Below are positions 34,057 to 43,223 of a stretch of DNA of 64,000 nt, in pieces; positions within the stretch are counted from its first letter, which is position 1; each line of letters starts with the position of its first letter. The notes below the pieces were generated by a model, which saw only the letters and a program-made list of their open reading frames with translations, had not been told where the DNA came from and ran no database searches. The DNA comes from DATKGN01 sp964385705 (lineage in GTDB: Bacteria > Patescibacteriota > Microgenomatia > UBA10105 > UBA927). Where the stretch lies: assembly GCA_964385705.1 (NCBI GenBank), contig CAYLQG010000001.1, forward strand, positions 1 through 64,000, written 5' to 3'. The position numbers and the translations under genes were made by a program.

Positions 34057-37000
34057 CTAAAAGTGCACGTAGATAGAAAAGATGGTGGAGTCAAGTGTCG
34101 CACTTGGAAAATTAGCCGGCCAGCTCCCAAACGCACGCTTTGCCCACGCAGCCACACCGGTTGAACCGGGGTTGAAATACATATTATTGAGATAATCGGT
34201 CGACGCAGTTCCATTCGTGTTATACATCAGCCAATAGGTTGTATTGGCGTTAAGGGACGCCGTAATGGGAAGCGTATTCCATGACAGCGGCGTTAATGTC
34301 CCCGTTTGCGTCGACGCAACCAACGTTTTTGGCTGACCATTGTTATCCGTATAAATTGCCATCTGATATTGATTATGAGACCCGGTATCAACGTTCCCGA
34401 CAAATACAGACATGTTTGTCGTGGTCTTATTCGTTCCACCCATCGTAAATTTTGTCCCATTCATATATCCGGAGTCTCCGGTATCGAGAAGCGCTCCCTT
34501 ATTCGTATAGCCAAGCGTATTGGGAATCGGTGTCGGCGTGGGTAACGGTGTTGCTGTTGAAGAGCTTGCATAGACCAAATTATCCAAGTTCGTATTCCAG
34601 CTATTGGAACTTGTCACCGTAACAGTCGTACAGGGCACGTTCCAATTCGTCACAAGTGTCGCCAAGCTATTGGGTGCCACCTGCGCGCTCACCGGGGGAT
34701 TTCCATTACATGATAATGTAACCATGGCTGTCACATTGCTATTGCTGTAAATTTGCGAAGACTCAAGTACTTCAGGACTCACAAACGAGAACGTACCGCT
34801 CGTCACATTTGATGAATGAAACGAAATGCTATTCGTGTTGTCTGTGGCTATGGCACCATCAACATCCCATACGTTTGTCCCCCAGTTAATTCCTGAATAG
34901 GTGCCATTGAGTTGTGTATTTGCCGTTCTGTCGTTAAACGTTACTGTCATTGTTGGAACCGGTGTTGGCGTCGGAGTTGGCGTTGGACTTGGTGTCGGTG
35001 ACGGTGTGGGAGTTGGCGTTGGAGTAGGCGTCGGACTTGAGGTCGGTGTAGGAGTTGGCTCTACATACGTATTGCCGGTCTTTGAGCACCAAACTTTGGG
35101 AGAATTGCCATACGAAGCACCATAAATAACAACCTCAATATTATTCACGTCATAAGGCTTAACATAATTATCTAATTTAAATTTGCTTACATAAGTTCCG
35201 TTCCAAGAAATGAGGCTAAAGAATGTGTAGTTAATGCCTGTTGATGTGAAACCCCAATTATCGAGATATGGCGCCCAATCCCATGGATTCCAGTTTTGAA
35301 TGGCAAAGTCCTGCAAGTTTTCATTATCGTAATTGATAAAGGAACCGGAAAACGCGCCACCACTCCCAAGTTCTCCTAAAGAATTAGTTTTGTACAAAAG
35401 GTCGTAATAATAACGGCGGAAGCCATAATCACCGGTTCCGGTGGTATCAATGGTAAATGTATTTTCCCACGTGTAATCATTTAGTTTCGTGGTTTGTATA
35501 TCAACCGAGCATGTGTCACCCGGCACAGGCGTCGGAGTCGGAGTAGGACTCGGTGATGGGGTCGGAGTTGGTGTGGGCGTCGGAGTAACATTATTGCTGT
35601 ACGGACATCCATCGGGCGGCGTTGTCAAAAACGATGAATAATTTACGTTGGTGCTTACTGAATCACCGGAACCGCTACCCGCTCCCGAAGGCCCATCAAC
35701 AGCGCCCCACCAATTCCCCGTGGCTGTTTGCACATTGGAATCGTCGTTGGTAAAACTTGTGTTACTGTTGCCTACCACGCAACTCGCTGTCACATTCACC
35801 GTGCCACTTGATTGGTTATAAACCCCACCGCTGTTGGCTGCCGTATTAGTCAGGATGCGGCTATCAGTAATAGTTGTTGTGCTTCCCTCCCAGTTATAGA
35901 TGCCACCACCCCAACTGGCTGCATTATTTCCGGCACCTTCCCCGCCAATAACGCTGCCATTTTGAACATGTAATATTGATGCATTGAAAATACCTCCCCC
36001 TCCAGTGGGTGGGTTTGGATTTAACGCTGAATTGTCACTAACCGTACTGGCATCAATGGTAGTCGTACCAAAGTTGATGATGCCACCCCCATATCCAGCT
36101 GAATTACCAGCGCCTATCCCGCCGATGACGCTACCATTTCGGACTATTAGTGTCGCTTCATTAGCAATACCTCCCCCGCCATAGCTTGCCACATTTGAAC
36201 TGACAGTACTTGCGTCGATTGTTACCGTACCACCATGGGTATTGAAAATACCTCCGCCGCCGCCAGGATAACCTAGCGTTGTCGTGTTGCCCGCTCCCAA
36301 CCCGCCAATAACACTGCCATTTTGAATATTCACCGTACCACCATCGTTAAGAATCCCTCCGCCGCCAGCGTATTCATTTACCCCATAATTTGCACTTATA
36401 GTACTAGCGTCAATCGTCGCAAAAGAACCAGGACTATTGTAAATGCCACCAGCCCCCCCGCCGCCAACATTACCATGACCAGCGCCGCCAATTAAACTGC
36501 CGTTTTGTACCATTAATGTGCCGCCATTGTATATGCCTCCGCCATCACTAGCATACGTCGCCACTATGTTGTCACTGACAGTGACTCTGTCGAGGGTGAG
36601 CGTCCCACCATTAAAGATACCACCTCCATAGATTGGCACAGCCGTGCAGGATCCATCACACATGCCGTTACGAATTTTTAAACCAGCAAGGGTCACATTT
36701 ACACCGTTCACTATCTTCATTACGCGGTAATGGACTATATTCCGATCCGCATCCGCTTGTATTATGGAGGCTTCCGCTCCTGCTCCATTGATCGTAAGAT
36801 CGCTGGTGATAGAGAGCTCACTTCCCAAGCTCAACGTATATGTTCCAGCTGGCAACGAAATGCTATCCGATCCGGCAAGAGCATTTGCCTCTTCGATAGC
36901 CGCCCGAAGTGAACAGGATCCGTCCGCATCTGCACAGATTCCATCGCCAACACTGGCATCGTGAGTGTCGTTTGTGGTATTAACGGTAAGCGAGGCAGCG

Positions 37001-37062
37001 AAGACCGAACGAATTGGGATAAAAAATATCATTAGGACTATAAGAAATAGTAGTTTTCTCAC
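34057..37062 (-). CDS. Secreted beta-helix surface protein with Thr/Pro linkers
   Basis: About 1001 residues from the GTG at 37062, giving MRKLLFLIVLMIFFIPIRSVFA, a signal peptide matching that of the paralogue at 37144-39189. After it come CSLRAAIEEANA, then many GGGIxN / NGSVIGG / IDASTVS repeats of a right-handed beta-helix, the NWWG..DGPSG motif, and a (TP)n linker. A WNPWDW-containing domain, a longer (TP)n linker, a beta-sandwich-like domain and a C-terminal domain ending IFSIYVHF follow. No sortase or membrane anchor is visible. An upstream ATG at 37083 overlaps the -10 box and is rejected. Likely adhesin or surface-layer-like protein. Confidence 0.8.
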   Translation of the reverse strand: MRKLLFLIVLMIFFIPIRSVFAASLTVNTTNDTHDASVGDGICADADGSCSLRAAIEEANALAGSDSISLPAGTYTLSLGSELSITSDLTINGAGAEASIIQADADRNIVHYRVMKIVNGVNVTLAGLKIRNGMCDGSCTAVPIYGGGIFNGGTLTLDRVTVSDNIVATYASDGGGIYNGGTLMVQNGSLIGGAGHGNVGGGGAGGIYNSPGSFATIDASTISANYGVNEYAGGGGILNDGGTVNIQNGSVIGGLGAGNTTTLGYPGGGGGIFNTHGGTVTIDASTVSSNVASYGGGGIANEATLIVRNGSVIGGIGAGNSAGYGGGIINFGTTTIDASTVSDNSALNPNPPTGGGGIFNASILHVQNGSVIGGEGAGNNAASWGGGIYNWEGSTTTITDSRILTNTAANSGGVYNQSSGTVNVTASCVVGNSNTSFTNDDSNVQTATGNWWGAVDGPSGAGSGSGDSVSTNVNYSSFLTTPPDGCPYSNNVTPTPTPTPTPSPSPTPTPTPVPGDTCSVDIQTTKLNDYTWENTFTIDTTGTGDYGFRRYYYDLLYKTNSLGELGSGGAFSGSFINYDNENLQDFAIQNWNPWDWAPYLDNWGFTSTGINYTFFSLISWNGTYVSKFKLDNYVKPYDVNNIEVVIYGASYGNSPKVWCSKTGNTYVEPTPTPTSSPTPTPTPTPTPSPTPSPTPTPTPTPVPTMTVTFNDRTANTQLNGTYSGINWGTNVWDVDGAIATDNTNSISFHSSNVTSGTFSFVSPEVLESSQIYSNSNVTAMVTLSCNGNPPVSAQVAPNSLATLVTNWNVPCTTVTVTSSNSWNTNLDNLVYASSSTATPLPTPTPIPNTLGYTNKGALLDTGDSGYMNGTKFTMGGTNKTTTNMSVFVGNVDTGSHNQYQMAIYTDNNGQPKTLVASTQTGTLTPLSWNTLPITASLNANTTYWLMYNTNGTASTDYLNNMYFNPGSTGVAAWAKRAFGSWPANFPSATLDSTIFSIYVHF

Positions 37063-37074
37063 ATTTAGTTTCAT

Positions 37075-37102
37075 ACTATACATACAAGAATTCTCTTGTC
37101 AA
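37075..37102 (-). promoter_or_regulatory. Predicted promoter of the larger beta-helix gene
   Basis: TTGACA (37102-37097), 16 bases, TATAGT (37080-37075) on the minus strand. The start would be near 37067, about 5 bases before the GTG start. The same TTGACAAG word followed by a TTCTTG run occurs upstream of the paralogue at 39189. Confidence 0.6.
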
Positions 37103-37143
37103 AAGCATTCATCGAACAGTTAATGGTATTAAAGTGTTTTTCT

Positions 37144-39189
37144 TTACAATGTTTTCGTCCACGTACCGAACGGCCTGAATGGACTGCATTTGGCACCGGG
37201 GTCGACATCGATCGTCTGTTTGGGACCGGCACCCACACTTGTGCCAAGAACCGACGCGTTAAGCAAATAATAATTATTTGAAATCGAATTGATGGTTGCT
37301 CCAAAATGGCTGTTTGCCTGAGTATCGTTAAACCAAAGTCGTGCTGTTTTCCCATTGTTTTTGGAACCTACACAGGCGTTGCGAACGGATACTGTGATAC
37401 GTAAGAGTGAACCCGACGGCATATTGACCGGGGAAAAGGAATTAAATGAAATGGTATTTAAATTCGCATTATCTAACCCGGCTCCACCGGAATCCACGCT
37501 ATCAAGTTCACCTGAGGAAATGAGGGCGCTTCCTTTGTATGCCTGGGCTAAGAAATCATATTTAATCCCTTTATCCTGACTGTTTTGAAGTCCCACCCAA
37601 ACCTGCGCAGGAGCAAGAGACGTCAATTGCGGTATGGGTGTCGGAGTCGGCGTCGGGCTGGGCGTCGGTGATGGGGTTGGAGTAGGCGTCGGACTTGGGG
37701 TCGGTGTAGGCGTTAATGTAGGAGTCGGTGTTACTGTGGGCGTTGGAGTCGGGGTCACATTATTGCTATACGGACAGCCTTCGGGCGGCGTCGTCAAAAA
37801 TGGCTGATATGTTATCCCGCTACTTACCGCATCTCCTGACCCGGAACCTGATCCAGAAGGCCCATCTGACGAACCCCACCAGTTATTTGTAGCATTTAAG
37901 AGAGACAAACCCGACTCTGCGTATAAAGCATCTAGGGTGTTGCCAACAAAACAGCTGTTATTGATGGAAAAATTTGTTAATCCATTTGAGTAAGGATTAT
38001 TGTGTACCCACACACCACCCAAGTTCGGCGCGGAATTATTTAAAAACTTCGTCCCGCTTATATTTATTGTCCCATTATCTTCGATCCATATCGCTCCACC
38101 CCGATCTGTAGCTGTATTATCCGATATTTCACTATCTGTTATCGTTAATGTATCTGCCGGACTAAAGCCAACATTAATGGCGCCTCCTTGATTTGCAGTG
38201 TTACCGGTAATGCGTGTTCTATTTATAGATACATTCGTCAATATACTCGGACCATCGCCTATTAATGCAATTGCTCCGCCTATCATAGATGTGTTGTCTG
38301 AAATAATGCTATCGGTGATATTCAACGTCGATCCTTCCACCCACATCGCACCACCAGTAAGAACATTACCCCCATTGTACGTACCATTCGAATTGTGATT
38401 TATGGTTGTATTGCTTATTGTTACAGTACTGCCGCCTATAAACATTGCACCCCCATAAGATGTGCCACCTACGTTATCGTGAATCCTACTATTGTTGATA
38501 GTGGCGGTACTACCGTAAATCACTTTTACCTGCACGCCGGAATTGTTGAAAAAATCACTGTTCGTAATTGTCGTATTCCCCCCTACGGCAACAAATGTAT
38601 CCCTTCGGTTGTTTTCAAAAGTTGAACCTGAAACGGTTGTATTACCACCGGTATTGATAGCGCCTCCGCCGATTTCGTCATTCCCATAATTTGCATTAAA
38701 TTCTGCCCCAGAAACCGTTAAGGTACCGACACTCTGTATCGCTATAAAATTATTTACAAACGTACATCCGTTCACCACCAGCGTTCCCGAGTTAGAAACA
38801 GCGCCACCTGATAGATCGCCGTTTGCCACAGTGAGATTATTAAGAGTCAATGCACCAGCAGCAGTTGTAAGAAATAGTCGAAAATCCGGCGCCATCGTAT
38901 CCCGTTGTATCGTGGCACCATTACCATTTATGGTAATATCACTGGTTATTAGAGGCAAACCCATATATGTGCCTCCATAAACAATATTGACAGTGTTCAA
39001 AGTATATGTGCCTCCCGAAGCCAGTTCGATCGTATCCGGTCCGGGATAATTTGTTTCATCATTCGCGTTATTGATTGCGGTAATGAGCCCGGCTGTATCC
39101 CCGTCGGCGACAGTGAAGGTAGCGGCGAAGACAGAACGATAAGGAATAAGGAAGAAGACAAGGAGGATGAGATAAAAAAGTTTTCTCAC
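37144..39189 (-). CDS. Secreted beta-helix surface protein (paralogue)
   Basis: 681 residues from a GTG at 39189. The signal peptide MRKLFYLILLVFFLIPYRSVFA aligns with the neighbour. The body is a right-handed beta-helix with NSGTLVVNG / GGAINTGGNTTVSGS / ISDNT repeats, NNWWGSSDGPSGSGSGSGD, PFLTTPPEGCPYSNNVTPTP, a (TP)n linker and a C-terminal beta domain with cysteines (VRNACVG; PGAKCSPF). It lacks the extra middle domains of the larger paralogue. The promoter has TTGACA but a poor -10. Likely arose by tandem duplication. Confidence 0.8.
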   Translation of the reverse strand: MRKLFYLILLVFFLIPYRSVFAATFTVADGDTAGLITAINNANDETNYPGPDTIELASGGTYTLNTVNIVYGGTYMGLPLITSDITINGNGATIQRDTMAPDFRLFLTTAAGALTLNNLTVANGDLSGGAVSNSGTLVVNGCTFVNNFIAIQSVGTLTVSGAEFNANYGNDEIGGGAINTGGNTTVSGSTFENNRRDTFVAVGGNTTITNSDFFNNSGVQVKVIYGSTATINNSRIHDNVGGTSYGGAMFIGGSTVTISNTTINHNSNGTYNGGNVLTGGAMWVEGSTLNITDSIISDNTSMIGGAIALIGDGPSILTNVSINRTRITGNTANQGGAINVGFSPADTLTITDSEISDNTATDRGGAIWIEDNGTINISGTKFLNNSAPNLGGVWVHNNPYSNGLTNFSINNSCFVGNTLDALYAESGLSLLNATNNWWGSSDGPSGSGSGSGDAVSSGITYQPFLTTPPEGCPYSNNVTPTPTPTVTPTPTLTPTPTPSPTPTPTPSPTPSPTPTPTPIPQLTSLAPAQVWVGLQNSQDKGIKYDFLAQAYKGSALISSGELDSVDSGGAGLDNANLNTISFNSFSPVNMPSGSLLRITVSVRNACVGSKNNGKTARLWFNDTQANSHFGATINSISNNYYLLNASVLGTSVGAGPKQTIDVDPGAKCSPFRPFGTWTKTL

Positions 39190-39302
39190 AATACACTCTC
39201 ATCCTTGCAAGAATAACACCGCTTGTCAATAGTTGGGGTTTAACTATTGATATTTTGTAAAAGATGATTTACGTTAATAAAGTACAATAATTTGCACAAA
39301 TA

Positions 39303-39384
39303 GTTTGGGGGTGTCCCGATTATTTATCGAGGACTGAGATTATACCCATACAACCTGATCTGGATAATGCCAGCGAAGGGAAAC
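39303..39384 (+). ncRNA. TPP riboswitch (THI element)
   Basis: Conserved THI-box words are in order: GGGGTG near 39308, the P3 arm GTCC...GGAC with CGAT/ATCG inside, CTGAGATTATACCC (about 39334-39347), then CCTGATCTGGATAATGCCAG (39354-39373) and CGAAGGGAAAC. P1 can form between GTTT (39303-39306) and AAAC (39381-39384). A TACAAT -10 box lies at 39283-39288. It precedes a thiamine-related ABC transport operon and is followed by a terminator, so it represses when TPP is abundant. Confidence 0.93.
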
Positions 39385-39393
39385 ATTATATAA

Positions 39394-39418
39394 CTGTTCC
39401 CTCGGGGAGCAGTTTTTT
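39394..39418 (+). terminator. Riboswitch-linked intrinsic terminator
   Basis: CTGTTCCC (39394-39401), a TCG loop and GGGAGCAG (39405-39412) form an 8-bp stem with one G-U pair, followed by six T. It lies 10 bases after the TPP aptamer and 25 bases before the first gene, the standard expression platform for transcriptional attenuation. Confidence 0.85.
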
Positions 39419-39443
39419 ATGGTTTATTGAGAGGAGAACCAAT

Positions 39444-39743
39444 ATGGTAACAGCAAGTGTGGCTTTTCAGGTCATGCCGAAAGTTCCGGATCGGCGTGAC
39501 AGTATTCCTGTCATTGATAAGGCGATTGAGATAGTGAAACAATCGGGAGTTGTCTATGAGGTGGGACCAATGGAGACCACTATGGAAGGAGAACTCGATA
39601 CCCTTATTGGGATTGTAAAAAAATCGATTCAGGCGTGTGTGGATGATGGAGCACAGTCCGTTTTCACTAATATAAAGGTTCTTTACAATCCGAAAGGAAT
39701 CATGACCATCAATGAAAAAGTTACAAAGCATCGTTCAAAATAA
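39444..39743 (+). CDS. Thiamine-binding YkoF/MTH1187-family protein
   Basis: 99 residues, the single-domain (DUF77/Thiamine_BP) form. VMPKVPDRRDSIPVIDKAIEIVKQSG, YEVGPMETTMEGELDTLI and DGAQSVFTNIKVLYNPKG match this ferredoxin-like fold, which binds thiamine or HMP. It has a strong GAGGAG ribosome-binding site. It is the first gene after the TPP riboswitch and overlaps the permease gene by 32 bases. Confidence 0.85.
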   Translation: MVTASVAFQVMPKVPDRRDSIPVIDKAIEIVKQSGVVYEVGPMETTMEGELDTLIGIVKKSIQACVDDGAQSVFTNIKVLYNPKGIMTINEKVTKHRSK

Positions 39744-40497
39744 CTCATTATCAACACTCGCCATACTGGGCTTCCTTATTACATGGGAAATCGGGGTTGA
39801 CGTTACCCATGTGCAAAAATGGTTTTTGCCAAGTCCCACAGCGATTGGTATAGCTTTATGGGTATCGAGAGTACTGCTTCTCCAGCACACTATTGTGACT
39901 GCGTTTGAGGCTATTCTTGGTCTATCCATCGCAACACTCATTGGTTTTTTACTTGGGTGCGCTCTGGAGTATTCACGTCTTTTCAAAAAAATGGTACTCC
40001 CCTTTATCATTATTTCACAGACAATTCCATTTCTCGTATTAGCTCCACTATTGGTCATATGGTTTGGATACGGGTTGACGTCCAAAATACTTGTCATCTC
40101 CCTTGTGTGTTTCTATCCGGTCACGATATCAGTGATAGATGGGTTTAACATGATTGACCGGGATTTACTGCGTCTTTTAGATTCTTTAGGAGCCACAAAA
40201 AAACAAGTATTTCAATTCGTAAAATTCCCGGCCGTGTTGCCATCCTTTTTTTCCGGATTGAAAATTGCAGGAACGTACAGCATTATCGGTGCGGTCATCA
40301 GCGAATGGATCGGCGCAGATAAAGGTCTGGGGATTTTTTTAGTGAGATCATCGAAGTCGTACCTCACTGATCGGGTTTTTGCAATTATGTTTGTCATTGC
40401 AATATTGAGTTTAGCACTTATTTCCACAACTGAATTGATACGTCGTGTAAGTATTCCCTGGTTTTATCAAAAAACAGGAGGCATCTGTGTCAAATAA
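39712..40497 (+). CDS. ABC transporter permease (thiamine precursor, ThiX-like)
   Basis: 261 residues with about six membrane segments. The EAA loop that contacts the ATPase is visible as LLDSLGATKKQVFQFVKFPAVLPSFFSGLKI. The family is the NitT/TauT/ThiX type. Substrate assignment to HMP or thiamine comes from the riboswitch and the ThiY-like neighbour, not from the permease itself. The 3' end overlaps the binding-protein gene by 11 bases. Confidence 0.85.
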   Translation: MKKLQSIVQNNSLSTLAILGFLITWEIGVDVTHVQKWFLPSPTAIGIALWVSRVLLLQHTIVTAFEAILGLSIATLIGFLLGCALEYSRLFKKMVLPFIIISQTIPFLVLAPLLVIWFGYGLTSKILVISLVCFYPVTISVIDGFNMIDRDLLRLLDSLGATKKQVFQFVKFPAVLPSFFSGLKIAGTYSIIGAVISEWIGADKGLGIFLVRSSKSYLTDRVFAIMFVIAILSLALISTTELIRRVSIPWFYQKTGGICVK

Positions 40498-41485
40498 GAA
40501 AAAGATTTTTACCGGCATTTGCGTTAGTCTTTTATTTTTCGGATTTTTTATATTCCTGAAAAATATTTCAAAAAAAATTTCGGGCAATCCAAATACAAAA
40601 GTTACTGTTATTCTCGATTGGTCCCCCAATACAAATCATACGGGTATATATGTAGCAAAGGAAAAAGGATATTTTGCGAAAGAACATCTCGATGTGCAAA
40701 TTCTGCAACAGGCAGATGATGCCACTGAAGCCGTTGCGACCGGAAAAATTGATTTTGCAATAAGCAGCCAGGAATCTGTAACGGAAGCGAGGGTTAAAGA
40801 TATACCAATTGTTTCCGTAGCCGCAATTATCCAACATAACACGTCTGCTTTTGCGTCACTTGCAAGTACTCATATAATCACTGTCCGCGATTTTGAGGGA
40901 AAGCGATACGGCGGCTGGGGATCGCCGATTGAAGAAGCCGTCTTAACGGCTGTGATGCAGGATGCACGGGCACAATATAGCAACGTAAAAAATATCACAA
41001 TCGGTACGACCGATTTTTTTAACTCCATCGGCCGCGACGCTGACTTTGAATGGATATTTTACGGATGGGATGGCATAGAAGCCAAGCGAAGGGGAATCGC
41101 AATTAACACAATCATGCTCAAGGATTTAAATCCGATTCTCGATTATTACACTCCGGTCATTATTACAAACGAACAGCATGTAAAAGAACAAAAAGAATTG
41201 GTAACAAAATTTATGAATGCGGTAAGTGAGGGGTATACGTTTTCCATTCATAATCCGGATGAGGCGGGCCGCATTCTTTTGAGGGATGCACCTGAGTTGA
41301 ATGCTGATCTGGTGCATCAAAGTCAAGCGTGGTTAAGTCCCCGATATCAGGCGGACACAGATCACTGGGGAGAGCAAAAAGCGCAAGTGTGGCAGCGATA
41401 CGCCCAATGGATGTTTGACAAAAAACTTATTGAAAAAATGATTACTGTGAATGACGCATTTACCAATGAATTTCTTCCAAAATAA
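40487..41485 (+). CDS. HMP/thiamine-precursor binding protein (ThiY/NMT1-like)
   Basis: 332 residues from a GTG preceded by AGGAGG (40476-40481) with 5-base spacing. VILDWSPNTNHTGIYVAKEKGYF is very close to the ThiY/NMT1 signature. Later KIDFAISSQESVTEARVK and EWIFYGWDGIEAKRRG also fit. The N-terminus has one hydrophobic helix (about 5-24) and no lipobox cysteine at the right place, so it is probably an uncleaved membrane-anchored binding protein. Confidence 0.88.
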   Translation: MSNKKKIFTGICVSLLFFGFFIFLKNISKKISGNPNTKVTVILDWSPNTNHTGIYVAKEKGYFAKEHLDVQILQQADDATEAVATGKIDFAISSQESVTEARVKDIPIVSVAAIIQHNTSAFASLASTHIITVRDFEGKRYGGWGSPIEEAVLTAVMQDARAQYSNVKNITIGTTDFFNSIGRDADFEWIFYGWDGIEAKRRGIAINTIMLKDLNPILDYYTPVIITNEQHVKEQKELVTKFMNAVSEGYTFSIHNPDEAGRILLRDAPELNADLVHQSQAWLSPRYQADTDHWGEQKAQVWQRYAQWMFDKKLIEKMITVNDAFTNEFLPK

Positions 41486-42249
41486 TGAACGCAAATGACA
41501 CATTAATTATAGAAAATCTTTCTCACGCATTCGACGGAAACGACGGGGAATCCATATCGGTCCTGGACAAAATATCCCTCAAAGTACCTCATGGGAAGAT
41601 CGTAAGCATTATTGGCCCGAGTGGCTGCGGAAAAAGTACGCTTCTCGATTGCATCTCAGGCCTAATTACTCCAAATGAAGGTACGATATGCTATAAAGGA
41701 AATTCCTTCGTTGGGAAGCACGAAATTAGCTACATGACACAAAGCGCAGCAATGCTTCCATGGAGAAAAATAATCGACAACTTAACCCTCCCAATGGAAA
41801 TACAAAAAGTTCCCCTATCTTCGGCTAGAAAAGAGGCTATGAGCCTTCTGGAAGAATTTAATTTAGAAAAATGGGCTGATTATTACCCCCACACATTATC
41901 TGGCGGCATGCTCCAAAGAGTATCTTTGCTCAGGGCGTATTTATCTAAAAAAGAAATAATGGTACTGGATGAACCATTTAGCAAATTAGACGCTCTTACC
42001 AAGTTACAGATCCAGGAATGGTTTTTACGAGTATGGCAAAAACATAAAAAAACTGTCATATTCGTGACTCACGATATTGAGGAAGCTCTTATTATTTCGG
42101 ATAGTATTTACGTTTTCTCCAAACGCCCAGCTCATATTTTAAAAATTATAAAAATTCCTTTTGTTCGCCCGCGTACTATAGCTCTATCTGCAAATAAAGA
42201 TTATTTAAAATTAAAAACTCAACTGCTTCAGATGTTCGTTGGTGACTAA
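41485..42249 (+). CDS. ABC transporter ATP-binding protein (ThiZ-like)
   Basis: 254 residues. Walker A GPSGCGKST (44-52), Q-loop Q86, signature LSGGM (138-142), Walker B IMVLDEP (158-164) and the switch H196 (VTHD) are all present. The start ATG overlaps the stop of the binding-protein gene by one base (TAATG). It closes the TPP-regulated operon. Its stop overlaps that of the convergent phoU-like gene. Confidence 0.9.
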   Translation: MNANDTLIIENLSHAFDGNDGESISVLDKISLKVPHGKIVSIIGPSGCGKSTLLDCISGLITPNEGTICYKGNSFVGKHEISYMTQSAAMLPWRKIIDNLTLPMEIQKVPLSSARKEAMSLLEEFNLEKWADYYPHTLSGGMLQRVSLLRAYLSKKEIMVLDEPFSKLDALTKLQIQEWFLRVWQKHKKTVIFVTHDIEEALIISDSIYVFSKRPAHILKIIKIPFVRPRTIALSANKDYLKLKTQLLQMFVGD

Positions 42250-43223
42250 AGGGTTGCTTTCACATCAAGATAATTGATCGTCTCCTCAGCAATATTAGCG
42301 ATATAGCCGCGCATCCGTTCAAGACTATCCTCAATGAGGATATTAATTGAGGACGTATCATGTATTTTATGGTTAATGAAGGCATTTTTCTGCAGCATAT
42401 CGTACATATCGATAATCTTATGTGCAAACCGCTTATCCATCTGCGTCACCGTTTTCTTGAGTAAGTCAAAATATTCAAAAAGTCTCTTCATATTGGCATA
42501 TTCAAATTTATTGAGTGTTACGTTTTCTTTTTGCTTCAATAAAATTATCGTGTTTGCAACCCGCACAATATGATCGGCAATCCGTTCAAGCCGCACGGCG
42601 ACGAGTTCATAATAATGAAGATCGACAAGCGGCAAGTCCGTCGACTTCTCAGGGGCTATCGTATGAAGCATCCCGTTAAATTGCCGGAGGATCATTAACT
42701 CGATCCGGTCGACCTCAACATCACGTTCGATGATATCACGGGCCAATTTCCGGTCAGAGGTCTCGACCGAACGTACAATATCATGAAACATGGACGAAAC
42801 CATATCAAGCATCTTTATCGTATATTGGGCTGCTGTTATGGTCGGACTTGCAACGTTCTTAAGTAAAATTCGGGATGAGGTTTCTTCAAACAATTCAAAA
42901 CCGATGAGTTTGTAACAAACTGAACGGACGAGGGTTCGCTGTTCGTATGTTATGGATCTCGCCAATACCGCTATCTCATCAGCACCCGATACGTAAAGAC
43001 CGATCAATTCACGGAGAATGTGACTGTCGGAAAGATAATCGATGGAAAGAGCGGCAGATCTCACCGTTATCGCTTTACTTGGACGGATGATGAGAACATC
43101 GGAGGAGACGCGGCTTAATTCAACGATACCCTTCGTATCAAGCCCCTGGTGGAGAACCCAATCCTTTGGGAGTGTAACGATATAACTGGATCCTCCTGTC
43201 TTTTGAATATTTCTTTTGTCCAT
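42246..43223 (-). CDS. AbrB-PhoU two-domain phosphate-type regulator
   Basis: 325 residues from the ATG at 43223. Residues 1-45 form a SpoVT-AbrB-like DNA-binding domain (RNIQKTGGSSYIVTLPKDWV). The rest is a PhoU-type helical repeat region with VDRIELMILRQFN and RLERIADHIVRVANTI. This AbrB-PhoU combination is commonest in archaea. It probably regulates phosphate or another transport function, but no pst genes are nearby. A perfect palindrome CACTATATAGTG (43253-43264) lies 30 bases upstream and could be an operator. Confidence 0.75.
   Translation of the reverse strand: MDKRNIQKTGGSSYIVTLPKDWVLHQGLDTKGIVELSRVSSDVLIIRPSKAITVRSAALSIDYLSDSHILRELIGLYVSGADEIAVLARSITYEQRTLVRSVCYKLIGFELFEETSSRILLKNVASPTITAAQYTIKMLDMVSSMFHDIVRSVETSDRKLARDIIERDVEVDRIELMILRQFNGMLHTIAPEKSTDLPLVDLHYYELVAVRLERIADHIVRVANTIILLKQKENVTLNKFEYANMKRLFEYFDLLKKTVTQMDKRFAHKIIDMYDMLQKNAFINHKIHDTSSINILIEDSLERMRGYIANIAEETINYLDVKATL

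Noticed and set aside
34960..35060. CRISPR-like or satellite repeat array
   Set aside because: The short periodic repeats encode Thr/Pro linkers in frame within the surface protein, as do those near 35525-35585 and 37635-37745. There are no unique spacers.
37063..37083. ATG start of the larger beta-helix protein at 37083
   Set aside because: It overlaps the predicted -10 box and breaks the match with the paralogue, whose signal peptide starts at the equivalent of the GTG at 37062.
42246..42249. Frameshift or fusion between the ATPase and PhoU-like genes
   Set aside because: The genes are convergent and simply share stop-codon bases; both proteins are complete.
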